Shown here one piece after another: positions 51,260 through 61,065 of a stretch of DNA of 64,000 nucleotides (the first letter of the stretch is position 1; every line of letters starts with the position of its first letter). The DNA is taken from assembly GCA_036872755.1 (NCBI GenBank), contig JAVHNS010000015.1, positions 620,001-684,000 on the forward strand, read 5' to 3'. The translations under genes were made by a program, and so were the position numbers. This DNA comes from Orbilia blumenaviensis. Its lineage: Eukaryota > Ascomycota > Orbiliomycetes > Orbiliales > Orbiliaceae. The notes beneath the pieces were generated by a model. It was not told where the DNA came from. It ran no database searches and was given only the letters and a program-made list of their open reading frames with translations.

Positions 51260-51969
51260 GGGGTTGGCCCAGGGGGTATTATACGCCACAATAATGATTA
51301 CAAGCAAGGCTGCAAGTTCTCCCACGAGCCGCCGTTGTCACATGGCTTTATTGCCACTAAAAAATCCAACAACTACATCTTTTATGAAAGTCAAAAGCGA
51401 GGGGCCACATGGACGGTGCCACCACCGAGCCTGAGCCCATTGTTTGGGGCCAGGCTGTAAAATCCTACGAACGGATCGGTTACCATCGATATCCCACCGG
51501 CATGTGCTGGGGGGTAAGAAGTCTTTAGATTTTTAGCCAGCCAAAGGCGAAGGACTTTCTGAAGAGCCCTCGGTGGATGGTATGATGAACGAAGACGACA
51601 TAATTGATGTCGTGGTGTGGGGGATGGGGGCCTTACGATGTACCAATTGGTATATCGGGGCCCCCTCCCCTGAGGCGGGGCGTAGCTTTTCCCCTTGTGG
51701 GACTAGCATGCCCCAGGGAATCCATTGGGGTCCGCAAATTCGTCGACCTCATGAGGCCGTCGCGGGGCGAGAGTACAGTCACAGCTACAACTGCGGCCGA
51801 GAATACCGCCAACCGTTAAAGTGGGGGCGGTAACTACTATCCACAATACCACCGGTCAGGATGTGGGTGCGGCAGACGAATATATCGTCATGTACGATGT
51901 TTGCCCTGCGCTACCTCCTGCTGCTGTTGAATATCTTTGTTGGCGGCATACATCGAGGATATCGCTCCG

Positions 51970-52355
51970 ACAGCCCCCTTATGTAGTCGCAATTGCGGTT
52001 TACATAAGGCTGTGGGGCTGGGGGATGGGATGGGTAAGACGAACAGAGGATGGATTCGATATGGGGTGGGGTAGGGCGCGCGGAGGAAATAATTTAGCAA
52101 GGTCGCCCCTACGGCCTTGTAGTAACCGCAATTGCGGTTTGCCCGGGCCGAGGGGCCGAGGGGCTGGGAGGGGGGTAATATGGCCGAGCAGGAAAACAGA
52201 CGGCCTGTGGGGGGGGTGGGGCTGGAGCCCTGAACGATGAGATTCAGGGTGAGGGTGTGGGAAGGAAGGGAATCTTGATGGAGTTGCCCCTACGGCTCTT
52301 TGGTGACCGCAATTGCGGTTTGCCTGGGCCGGGGGGCTTGGGGGGGTGGAGGATG
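51970..52355 (+). repeat. Three diverged repeats with a CGCAATTGCG core
   Basis: Copies centre on 51988-51997, 52125-52138 and 52306-52319. The first has 13-bp arms (TTATGTA/TACATAA plus ACAGCC/GGCTGT). The second and third share the core ACCGCAATTGCGGT, flanking stems CCCCT-A-CGGCY pairing with GGCCG-RGGGG, and downstream ATGGCCGAGCAGGAAAA, and are about 180 bp apart. Arms differ between copies but remain paired, with U.G wobbles in copy 3. Confidence 0.7.
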
Positions 52356-52450
52356 GCCGAGCAGGAAAATAAACCACCTATGGGGGTGGGGGGCTTGAAC
52401 GAAGAAATTCAAAATGAGGGTTGTGGGGTGTGGGTTATATTGATTTTTTT

Positions 52451-54030
52451 GTTTGTTTATGATATTGAGATGGTGGAGAGAACTGGGGGTTTAGTTAGTT
52501 GGGTAGGTACGTAGGTAGATAAGGCGAATTGAATAGATATAATTATTTCGAATACGTATGTACGCACACGTAGGCGTGTTCATGTATAAAATGTAGGATA
52601 TTGTATATGTAGATATAGAAGTATCGGGTCCCTGGGTTCGAGGCTGGTAAGTAACAAACCCCATGGCGAATGCTTGATTTTATTCATTAAGCAAAGTACA
52701 CAATTGATATATATTCATAAATGGGTGCACTATGGGCCTGGAAAGCAATATTTGAAACCGCATGCTCCCTAGGTGGGTATATATTGTACATATATATATT
52801 GGAGAAGTAGAGAGGATTATATAATATCAACGTAGTAGTGCAGTCTACCAGACCGGCATTACTGAAGCTGCTGCAATGCAATATATCGCAAGAGATTCTT
52901 AAACTAAAGGTTTTTGAATTGGAATGATATGTTCCACGAAAAAAGGTATACCCTGCGCTAGATCTTCTAACACAATATGGGTAGAAGCTATAGTCTTTAT
53001 AATAGCATACTGTGATAGCTCTCATACTACATGAATAAAAGATATCATACCGAATTATCTCCAATGCGTGACATTAAATTTGATAGTGCCAAATTATTTT
53101 ACTGGTCTTGTCGATGCTTTTTTGTCGCTTATAGTTATAGTCTTGTGGTATTTTGCTGGTGCAGCTATTATAGTGTTGTTGACGCTATCAATATGGTAAA
53201 GTCTATGGGATTTTTTCTGGGTCAAAAAGGTAAAAAGAAAGGCGCTTCAGTGCCCTTAAGTCTTAAAAGCGGTAGATCATCCAGACCTAGCACTTGGTTA
53301 ATCAAGGCAGCATTTTCTGGGTAATATATTATAAGTGCATATACTCACGGTGCAAACGTAGACGTGGGCGTTGGTATCTCCTAAGTTTACCGATTCATTC
53401 CTGGCTTGGATCAAAATTAGAATTAGTTCGAATTAGGATTAGAATTGGGCAGCAGTAGGTCAGCAGGTCCTAACTATGGGCTCCGGATAGTTGTATCAGT
53501 TGCTTTATAAGCTTTATCAATAGGAATATAGATTGATAGCAGATTAGGTTCTATGGACTGCTAAAAGGGATGGCTGTTACATGTTTATAGCTACATCTAT
53601 CCAACAGCGCAGCAGCATAGCTACCCTGCAGTGTGGAGCTTTCTCATGCTGAGATTCCCCCCCCTGCTAGTTAGATATTATTTATATATTTATTATCTTT
53701 CGGGTTTAATTATTAATTAAGTAGTTAATCTATGTCGCGTGCGTGAGAGTATGCTGGGCACGAAGGATTGGGTATCAAACAAAGAGCAATTATGCCGTAA
53801 CTAGCTAACTGATTACTAGCTCTGACTAAACTGATTTGTACTTCATGGATTGATTCCGAAAACAGCTACCTAAGTAATAGTACAGTAAAAGTAAAGACGC
53901 GACCTAATCGTGACAATAGCGTGAGACTGTCGGAAAGGAATTTGAAGAGAGGGAGTGAGTGAGTGAGTGGCTGGTCTGTTGTGTTGTTTGTTTATATATT
54001 ATATATTTCCCCAGGTTTAACTAAAGTGGA
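52451..54030. other. AT-rich spacer and promoter of AT-hook gene
   Basis: AT-rich DNA right of the island with no supported gene. TTTATATATTATATATTT at about 53991-54008 is TATA-like and stands ahead of the CT/CA-rich leader of the AT-hook gene. Confidence 0.45.
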
Positions 54031-54460
54031 CTCTGTTCACGTCATTCCAGCGCCAACCAACCTCATCTCTCTTCCTCTCTCCTTCACCCAACAACCATTC
54101 CCTCAATTCGACCCATCGCCATCATCACAACCACCACCACACCATCATCTCCATCTTCATCACGACAAGGTCAGCATCAAGTCTGCCATCTTACGATCCA
54201 ATTCCGACTCTTTATTTCGCTGTGCGACAAGTCACTTCTCCAGAATCCCTCTCTTCTCTCTTCTCGCTTCTCGCTTCTCAGCAACGGTTTTTTTCTTCGA
54301 TATCTCTCCTTCTAACAGACGCGACATCACTGCCAACCATCCCTCAATCATTTTCCCCCTTCTGATTTCCTAGACTAGCTATCCCACCTGGTCTATCATC
54401 CAATCCTTCCATCCAACCTTTTATTTTTCTTTCCTGGTTATCACCATCACACACACAAAA
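54031..54460 (+). promoter_or_regulatory. CT/CA-rich leader of the AT-hook gene
   Basis: About 430 bp rich in C, T and A (CATCTCTCTTCCTCTC, CACCACCACACCATCATC) directly before the ATG at 54461. This is the usual look of a 5' leader and start region of a well-expressed fungal gene. Confidence 0.45.
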
Positions 54461-56863
54461 ATGGCCAGTACACGAACATCAGCTCGTGGCGCCAAGCGAG
54501 GTGCTTCGACCACAAACACCACCACCACAGCCGCAGCAATTCGAAAGCGCAAGACCACCGAAGGGTCTGGAGATGGCGTCTCCAAATCAAAGCCGAAGCC
54601 AAAGACACCCACCAAGCCTGCCGCCGCCGCAGCTGGACCGGGTCGTCGCGGCCGTCCTCCCAAGGGCGCCGTTGACGCAGCACCTGTCGCAGCACCCGCA
54701 GCAGCAGCAAAAAAGACAACAAGGCCAGCACCAGCTACCAAGGCATCGACCAGAGCAACCGGCGCAACTGTAGCATCTGCGGCAAAGAAGCGTGGGAGGC
54801 CTCCCAAGGTCACCCAGAGTGATATCATCGCTAACGCGGTGAAAGCGGCCGAAGAATCTGCAGCCACTCAGGGCGGGCCGGCGACCTCGGCTAGTAAACG
54901 AGGTCCGAAGCCGAAGAAGATCTTTGAGGAGGCACCAGCACCACCAAAGCGTGGCAGGCAGGCTAAGCCTGCAGAGGAGGTTCCCGCTCCCGTTTCCGCT
55001 CCCGCTCCTGCTCCCGCCCCCAAGAGAGGAAGACAGGCAAAGAAGACCGAGGAGCCGCCAGCTGCCCCGGCACCGAGGAAAGGACGGCCTCCAAAGGCAG
55101 TTGAGGAAGCTCCGGCTCCTCCTGCCAAAAGGGGCCGCCAATCCAAGGTGGTCGAGGCGGCGCCGGCTCCTGCTGGTCGAGGGAGGGGGGCAAAGAAGGC
55201 CGAGGAGAAGAAGGAAGAGGAGGAGGCGCCGGCGGAGCAGCCGAAGAAAACACGAAAGAGAAAGGCTGCCGAGCAGGAGGAGGACGAGGAGGAGGGGTCC
55301 GCGGTCGCGGCCTTCGAGAAGACGCCTCGCAAGCGTCAATCGAGGGCTGCGGCCAAGGACGAGGAGGAGGAGGATGAGGAGGAACAGCCAGAGCCGGCCA
55401 AAACCCCAGCGAAGACACCAGCCAAGGCTCCGGCGAAGACCCCCGCCAAAACCCCGGCCAGGAGCGCCGCAAAGACTCCAGCAAAGTCGGCGGCCAAGAC
55501 ACCAGCGAAGACCCCGGCCAAGTCGACCGCAAAGACCCCGGCGAAGACTCCGGCGAAGGCAGCTGCGAAGACACCTGCCAGGGCGGCAAAGACGCCCGCC
55601 AAACCCTCCCAGGCCGCCGAAACTGCCACTATCAGTGGCAAGCGCAAGGCCGCAGATCTAGAGTTAGATCTTGCGGCCGAGGGGCCGGAGCCAAAGGTCG
55701 AGCCGGAGCCGACCCCCATCACATCCCGCCCACCTCCACCTGCCACCCCTCCACCAAAGCCGCAGACCCCAAAGCAGACCCCAAGGTCTGCCAAGCGCCC
55801 TGCCACAGCTCCAAAGCAGGCCACGCCAAAGCAAAAGATCACACCATCGAAGCGTGCTAGAACCGAAGAACGTGATCTCTCGGCCAAAGGGCCAACCCCA
55901 TCTAAGCGTGCCAAAACTGAGGAGCGACAGCTCGAGGCGGGTCCGTCGGCGACTGCTTCTGACTCGACACCAATTCTTGAAAAGGGACTGGCCTGGTTTT
56001 TCACCCGTCCAAAGGTCACACTCGATGGTCCAGCTGAATCCATCGATGACATGCAGCGTAGTTACATGGTCTTGAAGCCCATCTCATCTCATCTTACGAA
56101 TGGCTCGTCGTCGTCGTCGGCTCCTATCGCCAAAGATGGAAATCTCCGCGTCATCGACATCCCCAAGAAGAAGTTTCTAGGAAAGGGCGGCAGACTGCTG
56201 ACATTCGTCAAATCGTCCAATGCTTCTCTCTCATCTGTCAAGGATATTCTTTCGTCCGAGACATACAGCACCAAGACCATGGGAGAACGCACCAATCCTA
56301 CAGCTCAACCCATCGCATCCGCTGTTTATGCTATCAGCCAGAGCAAGGGAAATACACCAAGCCAGGACACAACCCATTTCAGCTACATCACTATCAAGGC
56401 CAAGGGAGATGAAGAGTTGACAGAAGTTCAGAAGGAGTTTGGATTGGCTGATAAGGGCGGATTCGTCGTCAATGTCCGAAATCCCAAGTTTAAGGGACCA
56501 GCCGGCGCTAGTATTGGCAGTGAGCCGGAGTTTAGTGATGAGTAAGTTCTAAATCAGTCGAAAAACAAAAAAATAAGGATTGTGGGAGCTCAGTTTGCTA
56601 ATATGAAATATAGAATCACATCGTCGTTCGGAGATTATCGTTGGTTGGCTATGGATCCTAAGCATTTGGAATACGCCGGTGCGGAGCTATTATTTGTTGG
56701 AGAGAAGGGTGATGCTACTCCAGAAGAGCTGGTTGAGCTCGCAGAGGAAGACGAGACTCGTATTAATGAGATCAGTGGTGGCAAGCACGATGATGGTGTA
56801 TTTGCGGATTTGGAGCTGCGCAAGGGAGAGTGGGGAGACGAGATGCTCGTTAGCTGGGATTAA
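54461..56863 (+). CDS. AT-hook / histone-H1-like chromatin protein (776 aa)
   Basis: Exons 54461-56541 and 56614-56863, with a 72-bp intron; the phase joins. The N-terminal two thirds are disordered and very basic, rich in Ala, Pro and Lys. They carry at least seven AT-hook-like cores (GRRGRPPKG, KRGRPPKV, KRGRQAK twice, RKGRPPK, KRGRQSK, GRGRGAK). Residues about 310-385 are a tandem array of TPAK units (AKTPAKTPAKAPAK) like histone H1 tails, each a potential Cdk site. The globular C-terminal part (VYAISQSKG... FSYITIKAKGDEEL, RWLAMDPKHLEYAGAELLFV) matches a conserved ascomycete domain often annotated loosely as a BTB-type transcription factor; I saw no BTB fold signature. A nuclear DNA-binding role is likely, but the precise function is unknown. 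Strong codon bias makes shadow frames open on both strands. Confidence 0.8.
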
Positions 56864-57763
56864 GGTATCCTCATTATCATTAATTACATCGGAGGCGCAT
56901 GATATTTACGGGAGGTGAAAAGGCAGCATTCTTGTGAGAGGACATGATTACATTACATAGCATTCATGGGAAGAGGTTTATCATCGAGGAGATACGAACG
57001 AGGAGGTTTGCATTATAGGGGGATTTCATGGACTGTTTTTTTTCTTAACTGCGACTGCGACAAAAACTCTCTGCTTTCTTTTTGTCTGCATTATCACGCC
57101 TGCGAACCAAAAAAATCCATCTGCATTTTTTCCTTTTCTTTTTATTATCAATTGCTTGCTTTATCTTACTCAGCGACTTTGCTTTCTGGTTTACATACCT
57201 TTTTTTTATTATTATTGCATACACCCGTTTCTGCTTTTTTTTATACTGTGCTTTGTACTTTATACCTGTGCATATTTCGGACAAAGAGGGGGGGGGATGG
57301 ATATATGCGGGCACCGTACATATACATGGCTTTCGATAGCTGCAGGGTGGATTATTATTATTATTATTGTATTGCATTTCGTGGTGGTTTAGGTTAGCTT
57401 TTACAATATTATGGTGTTCTCTCTCTTTTTTTCCCTCATAACTATATTGAAGGGGGTCGTGATGATTGTGCTTGTTTGTGCAACTAAAATTTAGCATTTG
57501 TTTATATTCCGCTAGCACCAACGATATAAAATAACCCGCGAAGCTGACTAAAATACAGCATACCATCATCACCGCCATCATCATCTTCTTATACTTGGAA
57601 AAAGGGCTATAGCATCATCATCGCCCTCCAGTCTCGTAGTATATCACCCTCTACTTCTACTTCTACTTCTAGTTTTAAAAAAAGGGCTATATAGTAGATA
57701 GTAGATAGTAGATAGATAGATAATATGTAGATTTTTTTGATAATTTGTCTGTCCTTTATCTAT
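56864..57763. other. 3' flanks with microsatellites
   Basis: Spacer between the convergent AT-hook and RPN12 genes. It contains T-rich 3' sequence, a (TTA)n run at about 57352-57369, CTACTTCTACTTCTACTTCT at about 57650-57672 and TAGATAGTAGATAG units at about 57692-57722. No gene seen. Confidence 0.5.
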
Positions 57764-59350
57764 CTAAACGATCTGCTCGAGCTCATTCGCATACCCGATC
57801 GTATTCTCGATGATAGCACCGGAATGGATCGCACTCTTTGCGGCGGCCACGGATGCCGTATCCGGGATGTCTCCTGCGTCGTATTCTTCGTCTGGGGGGA
57901 AGTATATTCTGCCGTCGCGGATTTCCCAGTCTCTCTGTTTTTTTTTTAAAAAAAAAAGTTTATTAGTGGTTTTGTTGAATTTTTTTTTGGGGGGGGCGCT
58001 ATTTTCTTACCTCGCGCGCGAATTGAAGAACTTCCTTTTCGGTGTCTAGGAACAGCAGGTTCTTTGCGTTTGAGATCGGAAGGGATGGATATGCTCTCTG
58101 CGCTGAGGTTGCGATTTCGGAGCGGAGGGTTTGGACTAGAATCTATATATATTCCCAAAGACAACTCCATTAGCATATTCAACCCTGCGCAAAAATATAT
58201 ACACATATGTATGTATATATATTTGGGGAGAGTGCTTTACCTTAGTAAAAACATCAAACTCCTCCGCCGGCGTCTTCCCCTTCCTCGTAGCCTCCCACAC
58301 CTTATCATAACTCCCCTCCATCAACCACCTCTCCAGCGTAACCGGATACCTCACAAAATCCCCCCACTGCCACCCTTTCTCCGCATCCCCCGTTCCCTCA
58401 GAATTCAAAACTTCCAAAGCGGTATGAAATCCCGCTGCATCACCTTGGGAAAGTAGTAATAAAAGATATAAACCTAGGATTTTTGGTTCGTTCGCACTGG
58501 TTGTTGGTATGGTTGTTGCGGGGAGACGGTAGAATGGGGTTAGGTATGCGTGGTAGCGGGAGAAGGATTCGGTGTCGGAGAGGTAGATGGAGGTTAAGGC
58601 GCCGATTTCGAGGATGTCGCGGGCTTGGGAGAGGAGTTGGGGGTTTTGGGATGTATTGCTGGTGGTGGATTGGGTGGGTACTAGGACTGAGGATTTTAGG
58701 AGAGAGAGTTTGGCGGCGGAGAGGAGGGGGAGGGAGGCGGTGTGGTTGCGGGAGGTGAAGGAGGAGATTAGTTTTGTGTGGAGGGTTGGGATGTCGGACA
58801 TTTTGGGCGGTGGTGGGAGGGGGGGGAGATGGCGGAGGTAGGGTTGGGGGTTTGGGATTTTGGGTGGTGGTGTGGGTGGTGGGGTTGGGAGTTGGAGCGG
58901 TGCTGGTTGAGGTGCTGTTGCTGATAGTGGTATTGGGATTGAGGGTGGAGCTGTGGGAGGTGGTGGTGCAGCTGGAGCTGTGGTTGGAGGTTGAGGTGGG
59001 ATGGAAGCTTGAGCTTCTGTTGTGGATGTGGATGTGGTATTATCGTCTTCGGGAGCTGATGACGACGAAGCTGAAGCTTGGGTCTGGACCTCAGCTGGCT
59101 TAGCTGCTGGTATTGGTGGTGGCGGTGGTAGAGGACGGTAGTAGGTGAATCTGAACAGTCGTCCGAACCAGTACGGCGATTTGGTAGTAGTAGGAGTAAG
59201 AGGAGACGGCGATGATGTCGTTGGAGGTTGTGATGATGATGATGAAGATGATGTTGGAGGTTGAGGAGGAGGAGGAGAGGTTGAGAAGGACGAGAAGACG
59301 CGTTTGGCCAGCCACCGCCACTTCAACACTTTCCACAGCGCCTCCGCCAT
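57764..59350 (-). CDS. RPN12: 26S proteasome regulatory subunit Rpn12, N-terminally extended frame
   Basis: Exons on the minus strand: up to 58241, 58142-58011, 57934-57764. Introns are 98 and 76 bp; the second has long T/A runs. The canonical start is probably ATG 58801 (MSDIPTLHTKLISSFTSRN), giving 287 aa, close to yeast Rpn12 (274 aa). The PCI-type core follows: LSQARDILEIGALTSIYLSD, RYPVTLERWLMEGSYDKVWE, LRSEIATSAQRAYPSLP, ISNAKNLLFLD, ending RDWEIRDGRIYFPPDEEYD. Rpn12 is a lid subunit of the 19S particle. The frame stays open without a stop up to ATG 59350, adding 183 residues (470 aa in all). These start MAEALWKVLKWRWLAKRVFS and continue as Pro/Ser/Thr-rich sequence. Human PSMD8 also has a long N-terminal extension, so this may be real. 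Divergent from DPH7. Confidence 0.85.
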
Positions 59351-59578
59351 AGTTTATATTATGTGTAGGTAGTTACTCCTCGAAATTTAAGCTTCTTCTT
59401 CTGCTTCTTATCTTCAAGGTTCAAATTTAAAATAAAAAAGAATGGAATAGAATAAAGAGGTGATGTTACAGCATTATACAAGTGTCTAGATGTTTTACAA
59501 CCATACTGATGATGATAGAATAGATAGAAAGGAAAAAAACTTGAATCTAAGGTCTACAAAAAAAAAAAGTATTAGAAG
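59351..59578. promoter_or_regulatory. Compact divergent promoter, RPN12 / DPH7
   Basis: Only 228 bp separate the start of the extended RPN12 frame from the DPH7 ATG. The region is AT-rich with A runs; no named element was recognised. If RPN12 starts at 58801 the effective promoter is larger. Confidence 0.4.
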
Positions 59579-61065
59579 ATGGCCGCCCGCAGCAGTCTAT
59601 ATACATCGATCCTGGCCGCCCCGCCCGCCGCATGCGTTTCCGTGCCCTTCCACAGTCCATCTGATGAGGCTACCAATAACGGGAGTGGTAATAGTGGTAG
59701 CCGTGCTGGTGGTGGTGGTGGTGGTGAGGATGAAGTAAGAGATGGTGGTGGAGGAGGATCAGGCGGAAGCCTCCTCGTGACAGGCACATACACCCTCGAT
59801 AAAGAGACACAGCTGCGCACCGGCTCGTTAGTTCTTCACGAGGTTGAGATGGACGGCAAATTGGATGGGATCGGGCTGTTCGTATGACCTCTTCCTCTTT
59901 TTTTTTTTCTTTCTACTACTTTATTTTATTTTTCTTTTGTCCTTTTCCTATTATATTATATTTTATCATAGTATGATATCATACAGGAAGGCTGATATCG
60001 TGCCTGTATTATTATAGAAGAGACATCGAGACGGTCGCTCTAGCATCAGGCTCCGTCCTTGATATAAGACTGCTCAAAACCTCTGCCACTCGATCCTTTC
60101 CAAGCGGTCGCAATCTACTGGTAGCAACATCAACCGGGCAGATATTAACCTACTCGATCTCCTCAACAAGCCTAACCCTCCTCTCAACCCACCAAATCAC
60201 AGACTCTACAATACTAATCCTAAGTCTGGCGGTATCCCCGGACGAAAAGTTCGTTTCAGCGACCACTAGCGATAGTAAAATAATTATTTTGAGAATTGTG
60301 AAGTCTGGTGGTAGTAGTGCTGGTTTTGAACTTAAACAGGTGGCTGAGGTTGAGAATGCGCATAATGGGTTGGAGGCTTGGACGTCGGTGTTTAGCGCTG
60401 ATGGGGGGAGGTTATACTCTGGTGGCGATGATGGCAGTTTCGCTGTCTGGGATTTAACTTCTCTCTATAATACTGATACTGATACTCAAAATGCAGAAGA
60501 AGAAGAAGGAAAAGAGGAAGAGGAAAAAGTCATCGAACAAACATACAGAAACAGAAAAATCCACAGCGCAGGCGTAACCTCCATCCTACCCATCACAATC
60601 TTACAAAAGGAATATATAATAACAGGTTCTTACGACCAACTCATCCGCATATTCTGCGCTTCTACAAACCGCAGGCTCGATACGACGATAGATCTGGACG
60701 GCGGGGTGTGGCGGTTAGAACTCCTCCCTTCTTCTTCTTCTTTTAATACTATGGATCACTGTTTAAGCCAAGAAAAAGAAGAAGAAGAGGAGGAGGAGGA
60801 GGAAAAAAGTTCAGATGAAAATTCTACGACAACGAGGTTATATATCCTGGCGAGCTGCATGCATGCCGGATGCTGTGTTTTGGGCGTGCAGTTTAAAGTT
60901 GCAGAGGAGGAAGACGGCGAGGCCGCAGTGGTGTTAACGCCGGTTGGGAGGATGAAAGAGCACGAGAGTATGAACTATGCGTCGGCTTGGGTCGGCGGGG
61001 ATCGCCCGGTGGTTGTTAGTACCAGTTTTTATGATCGGAGAGTTTGCTGCTGGTCGGTCGTATGA
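59579..61065 (+). CDS. DPH7: Diphthine methyltransferase Dph7 (WD40), about 445 aa
   Basis: Exon 1 starts at ATG 59579. Exon 2 runs to 61065, beginning at about 60018 or 60031. Family marks: LLVTGTYTLDKETQLRTGSL (start of propeller), TVALASGSVLDIRLL, ISPDEKF-type blades, YSGGDDGSFAVWDL, HSAGVTSILP then IITGSYDQLIRIF, GGVWRLELLP, LASCMHAGCCVLG, and the closing EHESMNYASAW ... VSTSFYDRRVCCWSV. Dph7 hydrolyses the methyl ester of methylated diphthine on translation elongation factor 2, allowing the final amidation to diphthamide; cytosolic. The intron junction is not clean. The best donor (GTATGA at 59882) is phase 0 but the best acceptor (TATTATAG, 60017) needs phase 2; either a GAG acceptor at 60030 or a weak donor at 59878 restores the frame. 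Acidic Glu runs are inserted in blade loops, and a Gly-rich loop lies near residue 40. Confidence 0.82.

Larger units (their letters stand above)
48160..52450 (+). other. G/C-rich hairpin island, candidate structured RNA
   Basis: About 4.3 kb, clearly richer in G and C than its flanks and with strong G runs on the plus strand towards the right end. It has no believable ORF on either strand. Instead it carries a palindrome or hairpin every few tens of bases, examples being at 48244-48266, 48303-48331, 48644-48671, 48741-48765, 49105-49132, 49484-49514, 49809-49822 and 50740-50753. Some hairpins recur in diverged copies whose stems have changed on both sides and still pair (see separate entries). 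Wobble pairs are compatible with plus-strand RNA only. Possible identities: structured non-coding RNA, a cluster of mobile GC-hairpin elements like those of some fungal mitochondrial genomes, or nuclear mitochondrial DNA. No mitochondrial gene was seen. Confidence 0.6.

Noticed and set aside
48580..52377. Short ORFs in the island, for example 48804-49109 and 51821-52240
   Set aside because: Gly/Pro/Arg-rich, present in all frames alike, no motif, no splice partners; explained by G/C-rich palindromic composition.
48160..52450. CRISPR array or viral genome as explanation of the repeats
   Set aside because: Repeats are few, diverged and irregularly spaced, there are no spacers or cas-like genes, and no replicase or capsid-like ORF.
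52626..52650. tRNA B-box-like GGGTTCGAGGC, also similar to sequence near 48047
   Set aside because: No A box or cloverleaf around it; the similarity of the two flanks of the island is too short to call a target-site duplication.
53963..54373. 136-aa ORF before the AT-hook gene
   Set aside because: It is the translation of the CT/CA-rich promoter and leader; Ser/Pro/His-rich product without features.
54587..56075. Long ORFs on the minus strand and in other plus frames, up to 250 aa
   Set aside because: They are shadows of the GC-rich, repetitive AT-hook gene: Arg/Ser/Leu-rich low-complexity products with no family features.
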